A DNA stretch of 64,000 bases, taken from Primula veris. Lineage: Eukaryota > Streptophyta > Magnoliopsida > Ericales > Primulaceae. The translations under genes were made by a program, and so were the position numbers. Position 1 is the first letter of the stretch; each line of letters begins with the position of its first letter. Location of the stretch: NCBI GenBank assembly GCA_963682055.1, contig OY821747.1, positions 33,106,126 to 33,170,125 on the forward strand, written 5' to 3'. This document shows, in pieces, positions 1-10,499 of this stretch. The notes under the pieces were generated by a model. It saw only the letters and a program-made list of their open reading frames with translations, searched no databases and had not been told where the DNA came from.

Positions 1-917
1 GTTCTCTGTATGTTTCTCTATTTCCTAATCTATATATACGTGTATGAAAATAGTATAGAATATACTGCATATATGATTTTCTTGGTACTTAATTGCCATA
101 AAATTAGTGAAGCTACTGATATGCTCTGATTAAAAAATAAGGTTTTATAAGACAAAGACCATGCTATTACAATTACGTAACTCCTAAAAATTTAACTCAC
201 ACAAATGAATGTGGCCTTTCAATTCATAAATACAAATACAAATAGTCGGCATAGATAATAAATTTATGAATGATATTTATAACTCTCGTGGCCTTAATAA
301 CCACCTCCTAAAACCTATTAATATCTTATATAATATAATGCTACGCTCATTAATTCCAATACTAATGAAACCGCAAAAACATTACTATCTAAATTTAAGT
401 CTGTTATATCTCAGGTTACTAAACATCATTCAATCAATTTCTTTACAAACTTGTAATTGTGATAACGTGTACTATAACTACACCACTTATTTATATACCC
501 TGTCCTTAAATTACTTAAACGACATGTGAACTTGTCAAAATCCTAGTCATAATCCTAAAACAAAATATCAGACTCATTAATAACTAAAACAAAATATATA
601 TAAAATACGGGATTTTACAGTTAGTCCACATAAAATCCCCATTTTAAAAATTTCGTTGCTCATGCTTTAGCTTTCCATATTTTTCTCGTTATTAATTATT
701 AACCACAAAAAACTTATCTCCACTTTAAATATGAATTCTAAAATGTAAAGTTCCTTCAAAATACAGAAAATTTATCCAAAAATAGTACAAGCTAGAGGTT
801 CTCATGACTAAATATAGATGTTCCATCATCCCCTTCTAAAAGTAGGCAACTCTACTATCATGGACACGAACCCTATAATAAAAACCCTACAACTCACTTC
901 TTTATTCTCACAAGAAA
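1..917 (+). promoter_or_regulatory. Upstream region of PR-1 copy 1, TATA run shortened
   Basis: AT-rich 5' flank of PR-1 copy 1. The other three copies have a TATATAT run starting 66 bases before the ATG (21691, 34741, 47715). Here the matching place, 855-859, reads CTATC, so four bases are missing. A weaker CTATAATAAAA lies closer to the ATG in all copies. A W-box core (TTGAC) occurs on the minus strand near 526-532. No other defence element stands out by eye. The segment 624-728 recurs elsewhere in the unit (19078-19188). An open frame at 266-529 is not conserved and is not called. Confidence 0.55.
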
Positions 918-1448
918 ATGGAATCCTCCAAAATGCCATCAGCCTTTCTCTTTTTCGCGGTTCTTGTTACCATGGGTCATCTCTCTCAAGCCCAAAATTC
1001 CCCTAATGACTATCTCATAGCCCACAATATCGAAAGGGCGAAGCTTGGGCTACCACCCTTCACGTGGAACAACACTGTTGCCGAATATGCCCAAAATTAC
1101 GCTAACATAAGGAGTCAAGATTGCGACTTGATACATTCGCAAGCACCGGATTACGGGGAAAACATAGCCTACGGTTGGGGTAATTTCTCGGCTGCACAAG
1201 TTGTGAAGCTATGGGTACCTGATGAAAAGCCAAACTATGACTATAAATCTAATTCTTGTATTGGTGGAAAACAATGTTTGCATTATACCCAAGGTATGTG
1301 GCGAGATACAAAGCAAATCGGGTGTGCTAGGATTCAATGCAACAACAAGCCTACCGCCGTGGAATTGGCTGCTAAGGTTGGGAAGAGGGTGTTTTTTACG
1401 TGCAACTATTATCCACCTGGGAATTGGGTCGGTGCAAGGCCTTATTAA
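918..1448 (+). CDS. PR1: Pathogenesis-related protein 1 (CAP domain), copy 1
   Basis: Secreted defence protein of the CAP/PR-1 family. Family members accumulate in the apoplast after pathogen or salicylate signals, bind sterols, and can release a C-terminal CAPE peptide. The frame is intronless, as is usual for PR-1, and encodes 176 aa. Residues 1-25 form a signal peptide: a hydrophobic core, then LSQA before Gln26. The CAP domain has six cysteines (69, 114, 120, 136, 141, 162). The metal-site tetrad is likely His73, Glu81 (YGEN), Glu103 and His122 (HYTQ). The C-terminus is CNYY followed by PPGNWVGARPY, which fits the CAPE pattern. Unusually, Cys141-Cys162 enclose 20 residues where typical PR-1 proteins have about 8, and HYTQ is followed by GMWR rather than VVWR. 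Compared with the other copies, the signal peptide has Ala14 instead of Val. Confidence 0.95.
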   Translation: MESSKMPSAFLFFAVLVTMGHLSQAQNSPNDYLIAHNIERAKLGLPPFTWNNTVAEYAQNYANIRSQDCDLIHSQAPDYGENIAYGWGNFSAAQVVKLWVPDEKPNYDYKSNSCIGGKQCLHYTQGMWRDTKQIGCARIQCNNKPTAVELAAKVGKRVFFTCNYYPPGNWVGARPY

Positions 1449-2570
1449 ATGTCTCCTTAACTATTGTTTCATTTTACAATAATAAACAGGACCCCAATTG
1501 GGGGTTACATGCATGGATGGAATTTTAAATTGAATGTCTCCATGCATGTTTCTCATAATAATGAAATTTATCCGCAACTCGTGTTTTTATCTTTGTTTTT
1601 TTATCAGGAGCGGCCCGAAGGTTTTCGAGTCCCCGTGCAACAGCAAAAAAGGGGCCTCTCTAAAACTCAATTTAATTACTGTGGTTAATAAAAAAAACAA
1701 GGAAACAGTTAAATTCCTCAACAACAAAAAATAGCTCTTCATAATTTCCAAATAGCTAGAAAAGTTTTAAAACAAAAATCAAAACAAATCAATCTGTTTC
1801 AATATAAAGATGGGAAAAGCAAAGTTTAAAAGTAATAGCATCTTTCTCAAGCATCTTTCAATATGTTTCTGTTTCTTTTGAGTTAAAAGTGAATATTTCT
1901 TACTCTCTCTATGTATGACGAAATTTCAAGGCAAACCACCATTTTCGTCATCGATGGGTAACCAAAAAGTTTGTCGTCATCGATGGTGATGTGGTGTTAG
2001 CACTTAAATAAATAGCTCTGGAAATTTTTGGCCGGTACCAGATTGACATTCATGATTAAACATTAGTACCAATATGAAAATAGTAATTGCACATCGGTAC
2101 GACCGTGCTTACAGAAATACCCCGCTTTAAATTATGACATATGTCTGCCACGTCACCACGCCACACACACCCTCACGTCCTTTCTTTCTGTCTCGCTCTC
2201 TCTCTCTATCTCACTCTCTTCATGCGGCGAAAACCGTCCCAAATAAATGTGCAACTCATGAAACAACCCCTCCCCCCTGTCAGTTACTATTTTCTAACAA
2301 TAACACTAATATTTGGTATTAGTTTGTCATTGGTTCTTCTGTTATAATTTACTGAAATTATATCAAATTGTTAATTAGTTTGTCATCGGATATTTTGTTA
2401 AGATAATATTATTAAATTGTTTATTAGTTTGCTTGTTGCTATTTCCAACAATTACACCAGTATTTGACACTACTCTTCTATCATTGGTTTTTTTTGTTAA
2501 GAACATAATATTCAAATGCTTATTACTGTGTCTGTTGATATATTTCAACGATTAGTATTAGTCTGTCACT
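1449..2570. other. 3' flank of PR-1 copy 1; pyrimidine-rich block and diverged repeats
   Basis: The PR-1 3' UTR has AATAAA-like sites near 1481 and 1685. Two copies of TCGTCATCGATGG lie at about 1945 and 1974. 2160-2280 is a CT-rich block with ACGTCA-type motifs (CCACGTCACC at 2148). 2290-2570 consists of diverged tandem copies of a TA-rich sequence containing AGTTTGTCATTGG. No gene is supported. The short open frames here are shifted or destroyed in sister units. Confidence 0.5.
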
Positions 2571-2716
2571 TTTTATAATAATTTCTCGGAACCAAAACAA
2601 CAAAAGCTAGTAAGACACAAATGAACTTATATAAGAATTTTTTAGGAACAACTTTGAAGCTTTCACAAATGGACCAAAACTTCAAGGCTGGAAAGCAATA
2701 AAACATAAAAATAAAA

Positions 2717-2962
2717 CTATTGAGCACAGTTGGTAAGTTCTTCCACCTGCGCTTCAAATTCCTCAACCATCTCCTCAAGCTCCTAAACCCTAGCCTCGAG
2801 AACCAATTTCTCAATATGAGCCTGATTGAATATGCTAGTCATCATCTTAACCACAAAACTGGCGTGTGCTAATTCCTGCACCGTAGCATTAAGTTAGGTT
2901 TCAAACTTAACGACTCTGGCCCTTAGGATTTTTGCTTCGTTGCTGTTATTGTTTTTAGCCAT
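2717..2962 (-). pseudogene. Minus-arm copy of the small coiled-coil gene, two in-frame stops
   Basis: On the minus strand an ATG at 2962 opens a frame of 82 codons that aligns codon for codon with the plus-arm gene. Shared features are the Asn-rich start, the LRARV segment, EKLVLE and the VEELTN ending. It is interrupted by TAA after the KFET codons and by TAG after LEARV. Both stops occur at the same places in all four units, so inactivation predates the array. Function of the family is unknown. Confidence 0.7.
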
Positions 2963-3284
2963 TATATTCTGAGTCAGAAAGAGAATAATACGTTATATGT
3001 ATATAAAATAAATATGAATGATTAAAACACATATATATATATATATATTGAATGGTATATACAGTGGTAACTTGACTAACTCTAGAAATGAAAGAGTCTT
3101 TTTCAAAGTAATGAATAAGACTCACAGATTAGTCTCCTTATTGCTTTGAATGAGACTCTTTTATTTCTCATGATAGTAAAGTTACAATTATATATATATA
3201 CCATGCAATATTCATATGTTTTAGTCTTTCATATTTATTTTTAGATACATGTGACATACTATTCTCTTTCTTTCTCGGAATATA

Positions 3285-3537
3285 ATGGATAACAACAACA
3301 ACTACCACAATAACGAAGCTGAAATCCTAAGGGAGAGTCATTGAGTTGGAAACCCAACTTAATGCAAAGACGTTAGAATTGGCAGACACCAATTTTGTGG
3401 CTGAGATGATGACTGACCTTTTCAACCAGACTCTTAATGAGAAGTTGGTTCTCGAGGATAGGGTTGATCAGGAGGTCAAGGAGAGGGTTGAGGAACTTGT
3501 AGTGCATGTGGAACAACTAATCAACGGTGGTCACTAG
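3285..3537 (+). pseudogene. Plus-arm coiled-coil gene, frameshifted in unit 1
   Basis: This is the counterpart of the intact 84-codon frame at 24169-24423. The ATG is at 3285 and the TAG at 3535-3537, giving 253 bases where the intact copies have 255. Two bases are missing just after CTAAGGG (near 3332), so the N-terminal Asn-rich part is out of frame with the coiled-coil part. A downstream ATG at 3346 leaves a 63-codon remainder. The residues in that part match unit 4 (MMTDLF, LEDRV, LVVHVEQ) better than units 2 and 3. Confidence 0.65.
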
Positions 3538-3920
3538 TGTCTTGTTATTTTTATGTTTTATTGTTTAAAGCCTTGAAGCTTAGGCCCCATTTTTAAAAGC
3601 TTTAAGGTTTCAAAGTTGTTTCTAAAAATTTATAATATAATTAAGTTCCTAGGAAATGCCATCTACAATAGGTCTAGTGATAGATTCAACAACTTTACCA
3701 TTATCAAATATAACATTTAGCACATCATCTAATGGTAACTTAAGTCCCCTCGAGTCATAATACCATTTGAAATTTTAGGTTTTGACATAGAATCATAGAA
3801 CATTTTGCTCATCATCCAATTCCTTATGTTTCTTGGTTTCTTTTGATTCTTCAAATTGATATCTAAATTAATATAAAATAAATTATCAACAAGAAACCAT
3901 TTTTCATTAAAAAAAAATCG

Positions 3921-3954
3921 AATAAGCGATTTACTATATAGTAAATCGCTTATT
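3921..3954. repeat. 34-bp perfect palindrome, unit 1
   Basis: AATAAGCGATTTACTAT is followed directly by its exact reverse complement, so there is no loop. Outside it, TTATCAACA (about 3881) and TGTTGATAA (about 3975) form a second, outer inverted pair, giving a larger imperfect hairpin of about 105 bp. Identical in all four units. Confidence 0.85.
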
Positions 3955-4154
3955 TGTTTTATGATAGATTGCTAGTTGTTGATAATATGTTTCATCTTTT
4001 TTGTCTTTATCTTTTTCGGATTTTCCTTTCCCTCATCCCCTACCATTTCGTTGGAACAAGTTCTCTTATTGATAGTAGATTGACGGCTGATGTTCGATAG
4101 ATACAGAGACTAGGGTTTGACGAAGTTATATAGTAGAGGACTAGAAGCCTAGAA

Positions 4155-4177
4155 TGTATATACACACACATATATAT

Positions 4178-4218
<41 letters not shown>

Positions 4219-4230
4219 TATATAACATGA
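4155..4230. repeat. CA/TA compound microsatellite, unit 1
   Basis: Alternating (CA)n and (TA)n runs. In units 1-3 this tract directly abuts the truncated ORF fragment that follows. In unit 4 the ORF's own upstream sequence is kept instead. Confidence 0.85.
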
Positions 4231-4260
4231 ATCGCTTCTCCGTACTCATTGTATCGTGGA

Positions 4261-4494
4261 ATGGTTTCAAAGCCTAGAAAGGAGAATCTAATTACTCACG
4301 ACTTGGGTATGCTTGCTAGCCACCACAATTTATTATGTTTGGAAGAAAGTATCTCTAAGCTTCATGGAGGAATGGATTTGAATACGGGAAAAGTTTTCAA
4401 AATTGTAGAACTTTATGTTCAAAATAGTAGGAACAAGATTTCTAAAGAGAGCAGCAATCCGAGAAATAGTTTATCAAGCAGTCTTGAAGACTAA
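4261..4494 (+). pseudogene. Fragment of an unrecognised ORF, unit 1
   Basis: From ATG 4261 there are 77 codons, beginning MVSKPRKENL and ending SLSSSLED. I do not recognise the family. In unit 4 the same frame continues upstream, in frame, to an ATG at 51639 that adds 19 residues. In units 1-3 a one-base change in length (CATTGTATC against CTTTTGTCTC) and the adjoining microsatellite remove that start. It is probably a captured or truncated gene piece. The near-perfect conservation among units can be explained by recent duplication alone. Confidence 0.4.
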
Positions 4495-4884
4495 TTTCCG
4501 AATTTGTCGGTGACTGGTCGGTTGTGGTTTTCTGTTCGTTGTATTCTTTAGAGGCTTCGACACCTTTATTTCTCATAAATATACGTGGGATTACCCTCAA
4601 GAAAAACTTTTAAATTTGTATGCTCTTGTATAATTTTTTTAACAAGATAGAAATCTATATCGACCAAGTAATAACGAGGCAAAGCATTAAAACATATTGT
4701 GAACAACTAAACTATAAGATCAAGTAGTAACGAGACTATGGTTTTAAACATACTAAACTATAAAATAACGTATATTGATGAAAGTCTTTAAAAAGCATTT
4801 TCTCCTACTTTGTACTTTGTACCTTGCACCTGGTAAATCTATTATTCGTTTATGGTCCTTTTAGTCTGCCGCATGACAGTCTTT

Positions 4885-4988
4885 GTCCCGACCTTCTCAA
4901 CCCCATCTTCGTCCCGACCTTCTCAACCCCATCTTTTTCCCGACCTTCTCAACCCCATCTTTGTCCCGACCTTCTCAACCCCATCTTT
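4885..4988. repeat. 26-bp minisatellite, 4 copies, unit 1
   Basis: Four head-to-tail copies of a 26-bp unit with core CCCGACCTTCTCAACCCCAT and only one or two substitutions between copies. There are no spacers, so it is not a CRISPR-like array. Because 26 is not a multiple of three, the open frames that cross it are incidental. Confidence 0.9.
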
Positions 4989-5159
4989 CAGTTATCAAGA
5001 AATTCAGATTTTTTTTATTCTTAAGAAGATTGACAACATTTTTAAATTTAGTGTTTTCTTGTGTCAGGTGTTGAGAAATAAACTAATGAAGAGATTGTAT
5101 ATATATAGAATGTGTTCCAGAAACTAGGGTCACGTATCAATATTGTATTTTAGGTTGCG

Positions 5160-5911
5160 CCGCCATCGTTACATATGACATCTTCTTAGGCCCATCATGA
5201 TTTTTTTTTTTTTGAAAATTTAGGGTTGGTTACAAGTTCTAGTTACAAAAGTACCCTCAGTAAACTATTGCTATGTTTTTTTTTGAATCGTTGTCGTTGA
5301 TACTTGATATATAATATTTACACTTCGGAATAAAGAAAGCGGTACTATCGAAGAATCACATTAAAAGATGACTTATATAGGAATTTCATTAGATGAACAT
5401 CATGTGGTAAATCAAATTGTACATCCATTTCAAGTGCATATCCCATTTTTGCACAGAAGGCTTATGAAAACCATGAGAAGGGACTGGGCGTATTAAGAAG
5501 TATTAAAATGAAAAAGGTTAAATAAGAAACTATTGTTTTATAGACCATACATCTGATGGACGGGCTAAATTGTTATTTTTATAATATAAATGGACGGGGT
5601 GAGGTTTAACTTCCCCATCTTCCATACATGACGACAATTTAGAAGTTCAAATGGGTGACCAAACGGAATGCACATTTCATGCACACTTTTTCTAAATCGG
5701 GACACTTTCCATTATGAAAGGTTTTACTTAAGGGAAACATGATTTTCATATCATAAGATATGCTATAGACACGACATGCTAGGTAGCCTATTGCATCGTA
5801 TCATAACCCAGTGGATGCTTTTTCTGCTCGGAGTTTCATCAGAACTTTCATCTCAGCCAGTGTAATCTGGCCACGACATACGAGGTAGCCTATTGCGTCT
5901 TACCTAATTAA
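5160..5911. other. Intergenic, with one spaced direct repeat
   Basis: No gene seen. A roughly 27-bp direct repeat (CACGACATGCTAGGTAGCCT and its variant) lies at 5771 and 5872. The block is collinear in units 1-3. In unit 4 it is interrupted by the MITE at 52898-53279 and by a short deletion near 53460. Confidence 0.45.
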
Positions 5912-6234
5912 CACAAAATATTTGTTTTAAAAAGTTGAAAAAAATATACAATTACAATTAAACTTGTATCAATACATTGCAACAATTACTTTGAATGAAA
6001 TATCACACACAATTTATTTTGTAATAAATGAAAAAACTAATGTAAAATAAACACTAAATCTTTTAAAAAAATCGTATAGATCAATATGATGCCCAAATAC
6101 TATGATATTTGCTTAGTAATATATTTTAAAAGCTCATAAACATGCGAAAAAGTTTTAAAATTTCAAATTTTGAGCGAAAATAATGAATGGGGAATGGGAT
6201 CGTATATAGAATATGAGGTAGAAGGTTTGGACTC
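5912..6234. mobile_element. Diverged relic of the 380-bp MITE family, unit 1
   Basis: Internal sequence (GTTGAAAAAAATATACAATT, TGTAATAAATG, ATTTCAAATTTTGAGCG) and the right end (GGTAGAAGGTTTGGACTC) align with the better preserved MITEs at 15439-15816 and 52898-53279. The left terminal repeat is missing. Equivalent relics lie at about 26804-27126, 39829-40151 and 53735-54055. Confidence 0.5.
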
Positions 6235-6908
6235 ATTCAAACACGTTTGACTCAAAACTTGTTGGGACTCGTTTTTACCATAAACCTCAAAAATGAATCG
6301 TACTGACAACTTTAGTCTGAAGCTTGAAAACTCCAATCTTAAACTCCAAAAAATTAAATTGGAAAGCTTAAAAAATGCAATCTGACGCGTCAATACTGAA
6401 TAAAATAGGAAAGAGTATGAAAGATACACAGGAAGAGTATCTGATGGTGTGAATCCTGTTGATGACGGAGATGATAGGCGTCGACAGAACACTATGTTTT
6501 GTTCGAGTTGCGAGAGGTTGCCTCTAATCTATGAAGTAATAGCTGCCGTATGTTGAGTATTATTAAAATGCAAATTTGTTTTTATTTCGGATTAATAAGC
6601 AAGTGATTTTGCGCGTAAGCATTGATAACTACAAAATCAAAGCAGTACAAATTGCTTCCATTCAATTTAAAGCTGTCACTGTTTTTTTTTTGGTTAATAC
6701 GCAATAGAACTATTACAAGACGATTGCCATTAGAATAAGAAAAAAAAAAAGGCAACTTCTTATTTGATATGAGTAGAAGTTCTTTCTTTTGGAGGGTGAT
6801 ATAACTGGGTTTCCCTATATGAATTCCATATCTACATGAAAAAAGTCGAAAAGTTTGTTGCGTAGGTATGAGAATCCAATAAATTGATGGCATGGTAATA
6901 GTATAAAT
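6235..6908. other. Intergenic between MITE relic and hAT element
   Basis: AT-rich, no convincing gene. A 109-codon minus-strand frame crosses 6163-6492, but it runs into the MITE relic, has low-complexity Ser/Phe/Leu composition and no recognisable domain. 6901-6908 is the left GTATAAAT target duplication of the hAT element. Confidence 0.4.
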
Positions 6909-7481
6909 TAGGGCTGGGTTAGGGTCGGATCCGACCCGTAGACACTCAATTCGTATCCTGACCCGATTACTTTTGGAAGTGAAAAAAAATCCAGACCCGA
7001 CCCGAAAAAAGTCCGGACCCAAATTTTCGGGATCACATACAGTAGGGTCGGGATAGGTTTATACTGAATCTCCCGACGTATTTTTTTTTATTTTACGACA
7101 ATGTTATTTTTTATTAACAATTTTTATTTGAGAAGTCTAAACATGTTATTAATACGAAACATAAACATAGTTTAAAAATAACATTCCTAATAAATTAAAA
7201 AATAAATTAACATGCAGTAGAAAAAAATAGTGTGAAACTACAAATAATGGAGTAGATAAAAAAATTGATACATTTTTTATCAGATTATTTTAGTATTTAG
7301 TTTTATTCACACATGTAACAATTATCATACTAAATGAGATATATTATCATTATAATTTTTATAATCGTAAAATAATAATCATTTATCGTTTTTGAAATAA
7401 CAATATAAAATTTTAATTTAATTATATTTTTTATTTTAATAGTTTCATATTTTCAAAACTACAAATCTATATTATACTTAT

Positions 7482-7671
7482 TGTTGTAAGATATTATTGG
7501 ACTATTGGGCCTTACTCATAGTGGGCCTAAGTTGTGCTTTCTATCTTGTATAACCCTAATCTCTAGTATATAAATAAGGTTAGGGTCCCCTTTTATTGAT
7601 ACATTCTGATTAATAAAGACTCTATTGTTGTCTCTCTCATATCTCTCTCTATATCTATACATACCACAACA
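7482..7671 (+). repeat. 5' LTR of the nested copia element
   Basis: Starts TGTTGTAAGATATT and ends ACAACA, with a TATA box (AGTATATAAATAAGG) near 7567. About 190 bp. By eye it has five substitutions against the 3' LTR over about 180 aligned bases, plus an internal gap of about 33 bp near its end. The sequence that follows (CGTTATCGGTACTTTGCTCG) is not the usual TGGTATCAGAGC primer site. It resembles the CGTTATCAGCACGA seen after LTRs of many plant copia elements. Confidence 0.85.
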
Positions 7672-10499
7672 CGTTATCGGTACTTTGCTCGTGAAGAATA
7701 GGATATACGCTCACGGATATTGGAGATTTTTTATAAACGACGGATATTGGGTATTTATAAACCTTGAGGTTTATCCGGGTCTTTAGGGTTTTGCTATATC
7801 GACCTTCATCAACATACCGTGCGTAAGGTACCGAATTCAAAACTTAATTTATTCCATATATGTGATCGCACGTATTATTTTATGGATAACTAAAACATGA
7901 TAAATATCCCGTAGTATATAATCCATGTGTATTAGAGTTTGTTACTTGTATGGATAATTATATATATGATCGTAACACACATATTGTTGATTATAAAATC
8001 ATATTTGTTGATAAGATCATACAAAATAACTCAAATCATGTAATTGTAAAACATGTATTAATCTGTCGGATTAAATCTGCAAGAAACTGAAACGTATGTA
8101 CTGATTTGTAATTCTCTGAAAGCTGTAAACTATTCTGGAAATTACTCAAGGACTAAACTGAAACTTGTCTGAAATTATGGACTGAAGCAGTAATAATGCT
8201 GTAAATAGATATATAGTTTGCTGAAATTACACGGATAGTCCCTGTAGTATATTACATGTATAAAAACAGTATATATGTGTTATAAAAGTCAATATTCGGT
8301 CTAAATATTTACCCACATGCATATATATATTTATTAAAAAGGCAAGTGAATAAAAATTGCATGTTAATTGAATAAATTGATATGTTTCCATGTATATTTA
8401 ACCACTTTGCATGTTAAAAATTACCATATATAGAATTAATTGGTAATTAAAAATATATTGTTTTGCTTGCATGTTAAAACTACCATGTATAGAATTACTT
8501 ATATGGCAATAAATCGTAGATAATTGATTGATATCTTCTTAGCATAATCAACATATCTTTTGATATTATCATATATAAATATCACATATGCCAGTAAATT
8601 ATTGGATTTGATCTAATTGATTTGATTTGATATGTTAGAATCTTTATGGATTGATTGATAATCTTAAATTGATTTGATTTGATATGTTAGAATCTTCATG
8701 GATTGATTGATAATCTTAAATTGATTTGTTTATAACACCAAATCTCCTGCATGATTAGATAGATCCTAAAATATATTTACTGCCTGTTTATATATGTGTG
8801 GTTAATCTATATAGATATTCTCTATGCTGTTAATATTATTGCCATATATAAAATGCGAAAATCATATATATTCACATTTAAGTTGGAAAAATTATGAATC
8901 TTCCCCAAATAGGCTCACCTATTTGGATACGATGTCTAGGAAAGATAAAGGCGGAAGTCGTTCTCCTAATGAGGTCGGTTTTTAAGAGGCATTCGTGCCC
9001 ACCCCCCTCACCGTCTTTCCTGGTCGTGTTCAAATAGAGCTACCGAAAGGGGTTGACTAAATAATAATTTCCCCGAGTGTGTTTATATAGTGATGTATGT
9101 TTCGCCGAATTGGTATTTCAGTATCAACCCGTCGTTCGATCAATGAGAACCGATTCACATGAGAAGCAAAACTAATGTTTTCGAACCTGTCGTTTCGGAA
9201 AAAAAGTTTGTGCTTGTGCAAACCATAAACATATAAACCAATCGTTTTATATGAAAAATAATCCAGAACTCCCAACACATGTTGGATGACATCTATGATG
9301 AGAAAAATCGCAAAACATACTTGCGAAATGACTGTTTAGACGTTGATGTTATTCCGTCACCACATGTTAGTCACCCTGATGTGTGAAAATGTGATGCCCA
9401 AATTTTTTTTGGATGCCATCTTTGATGAGTAAAACACGAGTTTGTTGTTACCCTCGAGATGAATGCTAAGGCGTTGATTTTATTCCGCCGCCACATTTGA
9501 GACGTGATGACGTCTATGGTGAACAAATGTCTGGAATTGACATATGGGAGCAATCCTTCACCAAAATACTAGTTTGGAAATTGTATTCCATAAGCAGTAT
9601 CGTGAATTTATATTCACCATGTTCCTTTATCACCCATCTGTTATTGGATAAGAAAATTACCCCGGTGAGTAGTTTTAATCATATTGGGTCAATGGCGAAT
9701 TGTTTGCCTGATATTAATGCTCTTCGTGTATATTTTTTTTCCACGAATCGAGAACCGAGACAAGTGTTACTTGTCTTGAACTATCGCGATCCCGATGAAT
9801 TGCCTAGCCAAGCGAGATTTTAGACAATCGTCAAAATCGAAAACCTGTGGCTACAAGACAGTAATTGAAAGGAACAATATGACCCATTGTCACAAAGCAA
9901 GAGATAATGCTCAAGGAGGCAACTCTATGTTATAAAGACAAATGTCATGCACGGTTACTCCTTAAATAGTTCACAACTATTATAAAGGTGGAAAAACCGA
10001 TGCTAATGTGGTTAAAGTTAATTGAAAGAAACTCTTGAGACCCCCGATTTTGTGGCTCAAATGAGTTTGATACCTTTTTTTATTGATTTTGATAAATCAT
10101 TGAGCTATTTTTTCGCTCATCTGGATTATATTTTTCCATTTGGATTATGATTTTTCCATTTGGACATACTTTTGGATTATGGTTTGCCTGTTTACGAAAT
10201 TTCTCGAAATAATTTAAAGTGTTTTGAGCAAATTTTTTTTTGACAAATGTGACCAAACTTTAAATTATGAAACTTTAGGCAATACTTGTGGGGTAGTTGA
10301 TTTTTTTGAAAATAGTGGGTAACAGTGTACCACATAATTTCATCAACTATTTGCCTAAAAGAGTACTCAGTGACAATGATTCTGGACCTGTCGTTCCAAA
10401 ATCGAAATCTTTGGTAAAACCAAATTGATTTGTCAAATATGAAGTCTTATACTCATGTAGGTCCTGCCGTACCTTGTTGAGTTATAAAATATTCGAGAA
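7672..10499 (+). other. Leader and presumed gag region of the nested copia element
   Basis: The position matches leader plus gag, but no gag motif or zinc knuckle could be recognised. Frames are short and interrupted. 8600-8725 holds a near-perfect direct duplication of about 60 bp (TTGATTTGATTTGATATGTT). 10080-10200 is a T-rich spacer with repeated CATTTGGATTATG-like words, lying where gag gives way to protease. The pol of the second element also has an AT tract at that place. Confidence 0.45.

Larger units (their letters stand above)
2579..3658. repeat. Inverted duplication of a small coiled-coil gene, unit 1
   Basis: The reverse complement of about 2579-3100 aligns along its whole length with about 3110-3658. 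The match covers the presumed promoter, coding part and 3' flank, ending in ATTTCCTAGGAAC-like sequence on both outer sides. The two arms are head to head, diverging from a centre near 3100-3130 where AATGAAAGAGTC faces GACTCTTT. The arms are diverged, not identical. The structure recurs in every unit. Confidence 0.8.

Noticed and set aside
1222..1734. Open frames overlapping the end and 3' flank of PR-1 (also in units 2-4)
   Set aside because: They are out-of-frame shadows of the PR-1 coding sequence or lie in its 3' UTR. Their preservation simply follows the near-identity of the units.
2134..2347. Two overlapping small frames in the CT-rich block
   Set aside because: Overlapping in different frames, altered by the C run in unit 2, and mostly low-complexity.
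2566..2814. 82-codon Arg/Leu-rich minus-strand frame
   Set aside because: It is a different frame of the minus-arm coiled-coil pseudogene and its 3' flank. The homologous frame is the one at 2717-2962.
4885..4988. Possible CRISPR-like array
   Set aside because: The 26-bp units are directly adjacent with no spacers, and the context is a plant nuclear genome.
4824..5127. Ser/Pro/Leu-rich open frames over the minisatellite
   Set aside because: All three frames are open because a 26-bp unit without stops is repeated. Composition and length follow the repeat number, with no start context or domain.
6163..6492. 109-codon minus-strand frame
   Set aside because: It runs into a MITE relic, is low in complexity and has no recognisable motif. 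It is broken in unit 4.
6582..7022. 146-codon minus-strand frame with repeated RVGSDP-like residues
   Set aside because: It is translation of the GC-rich subterminal repeats of the hAT element. Length differs between units through A-run changes and a stop.
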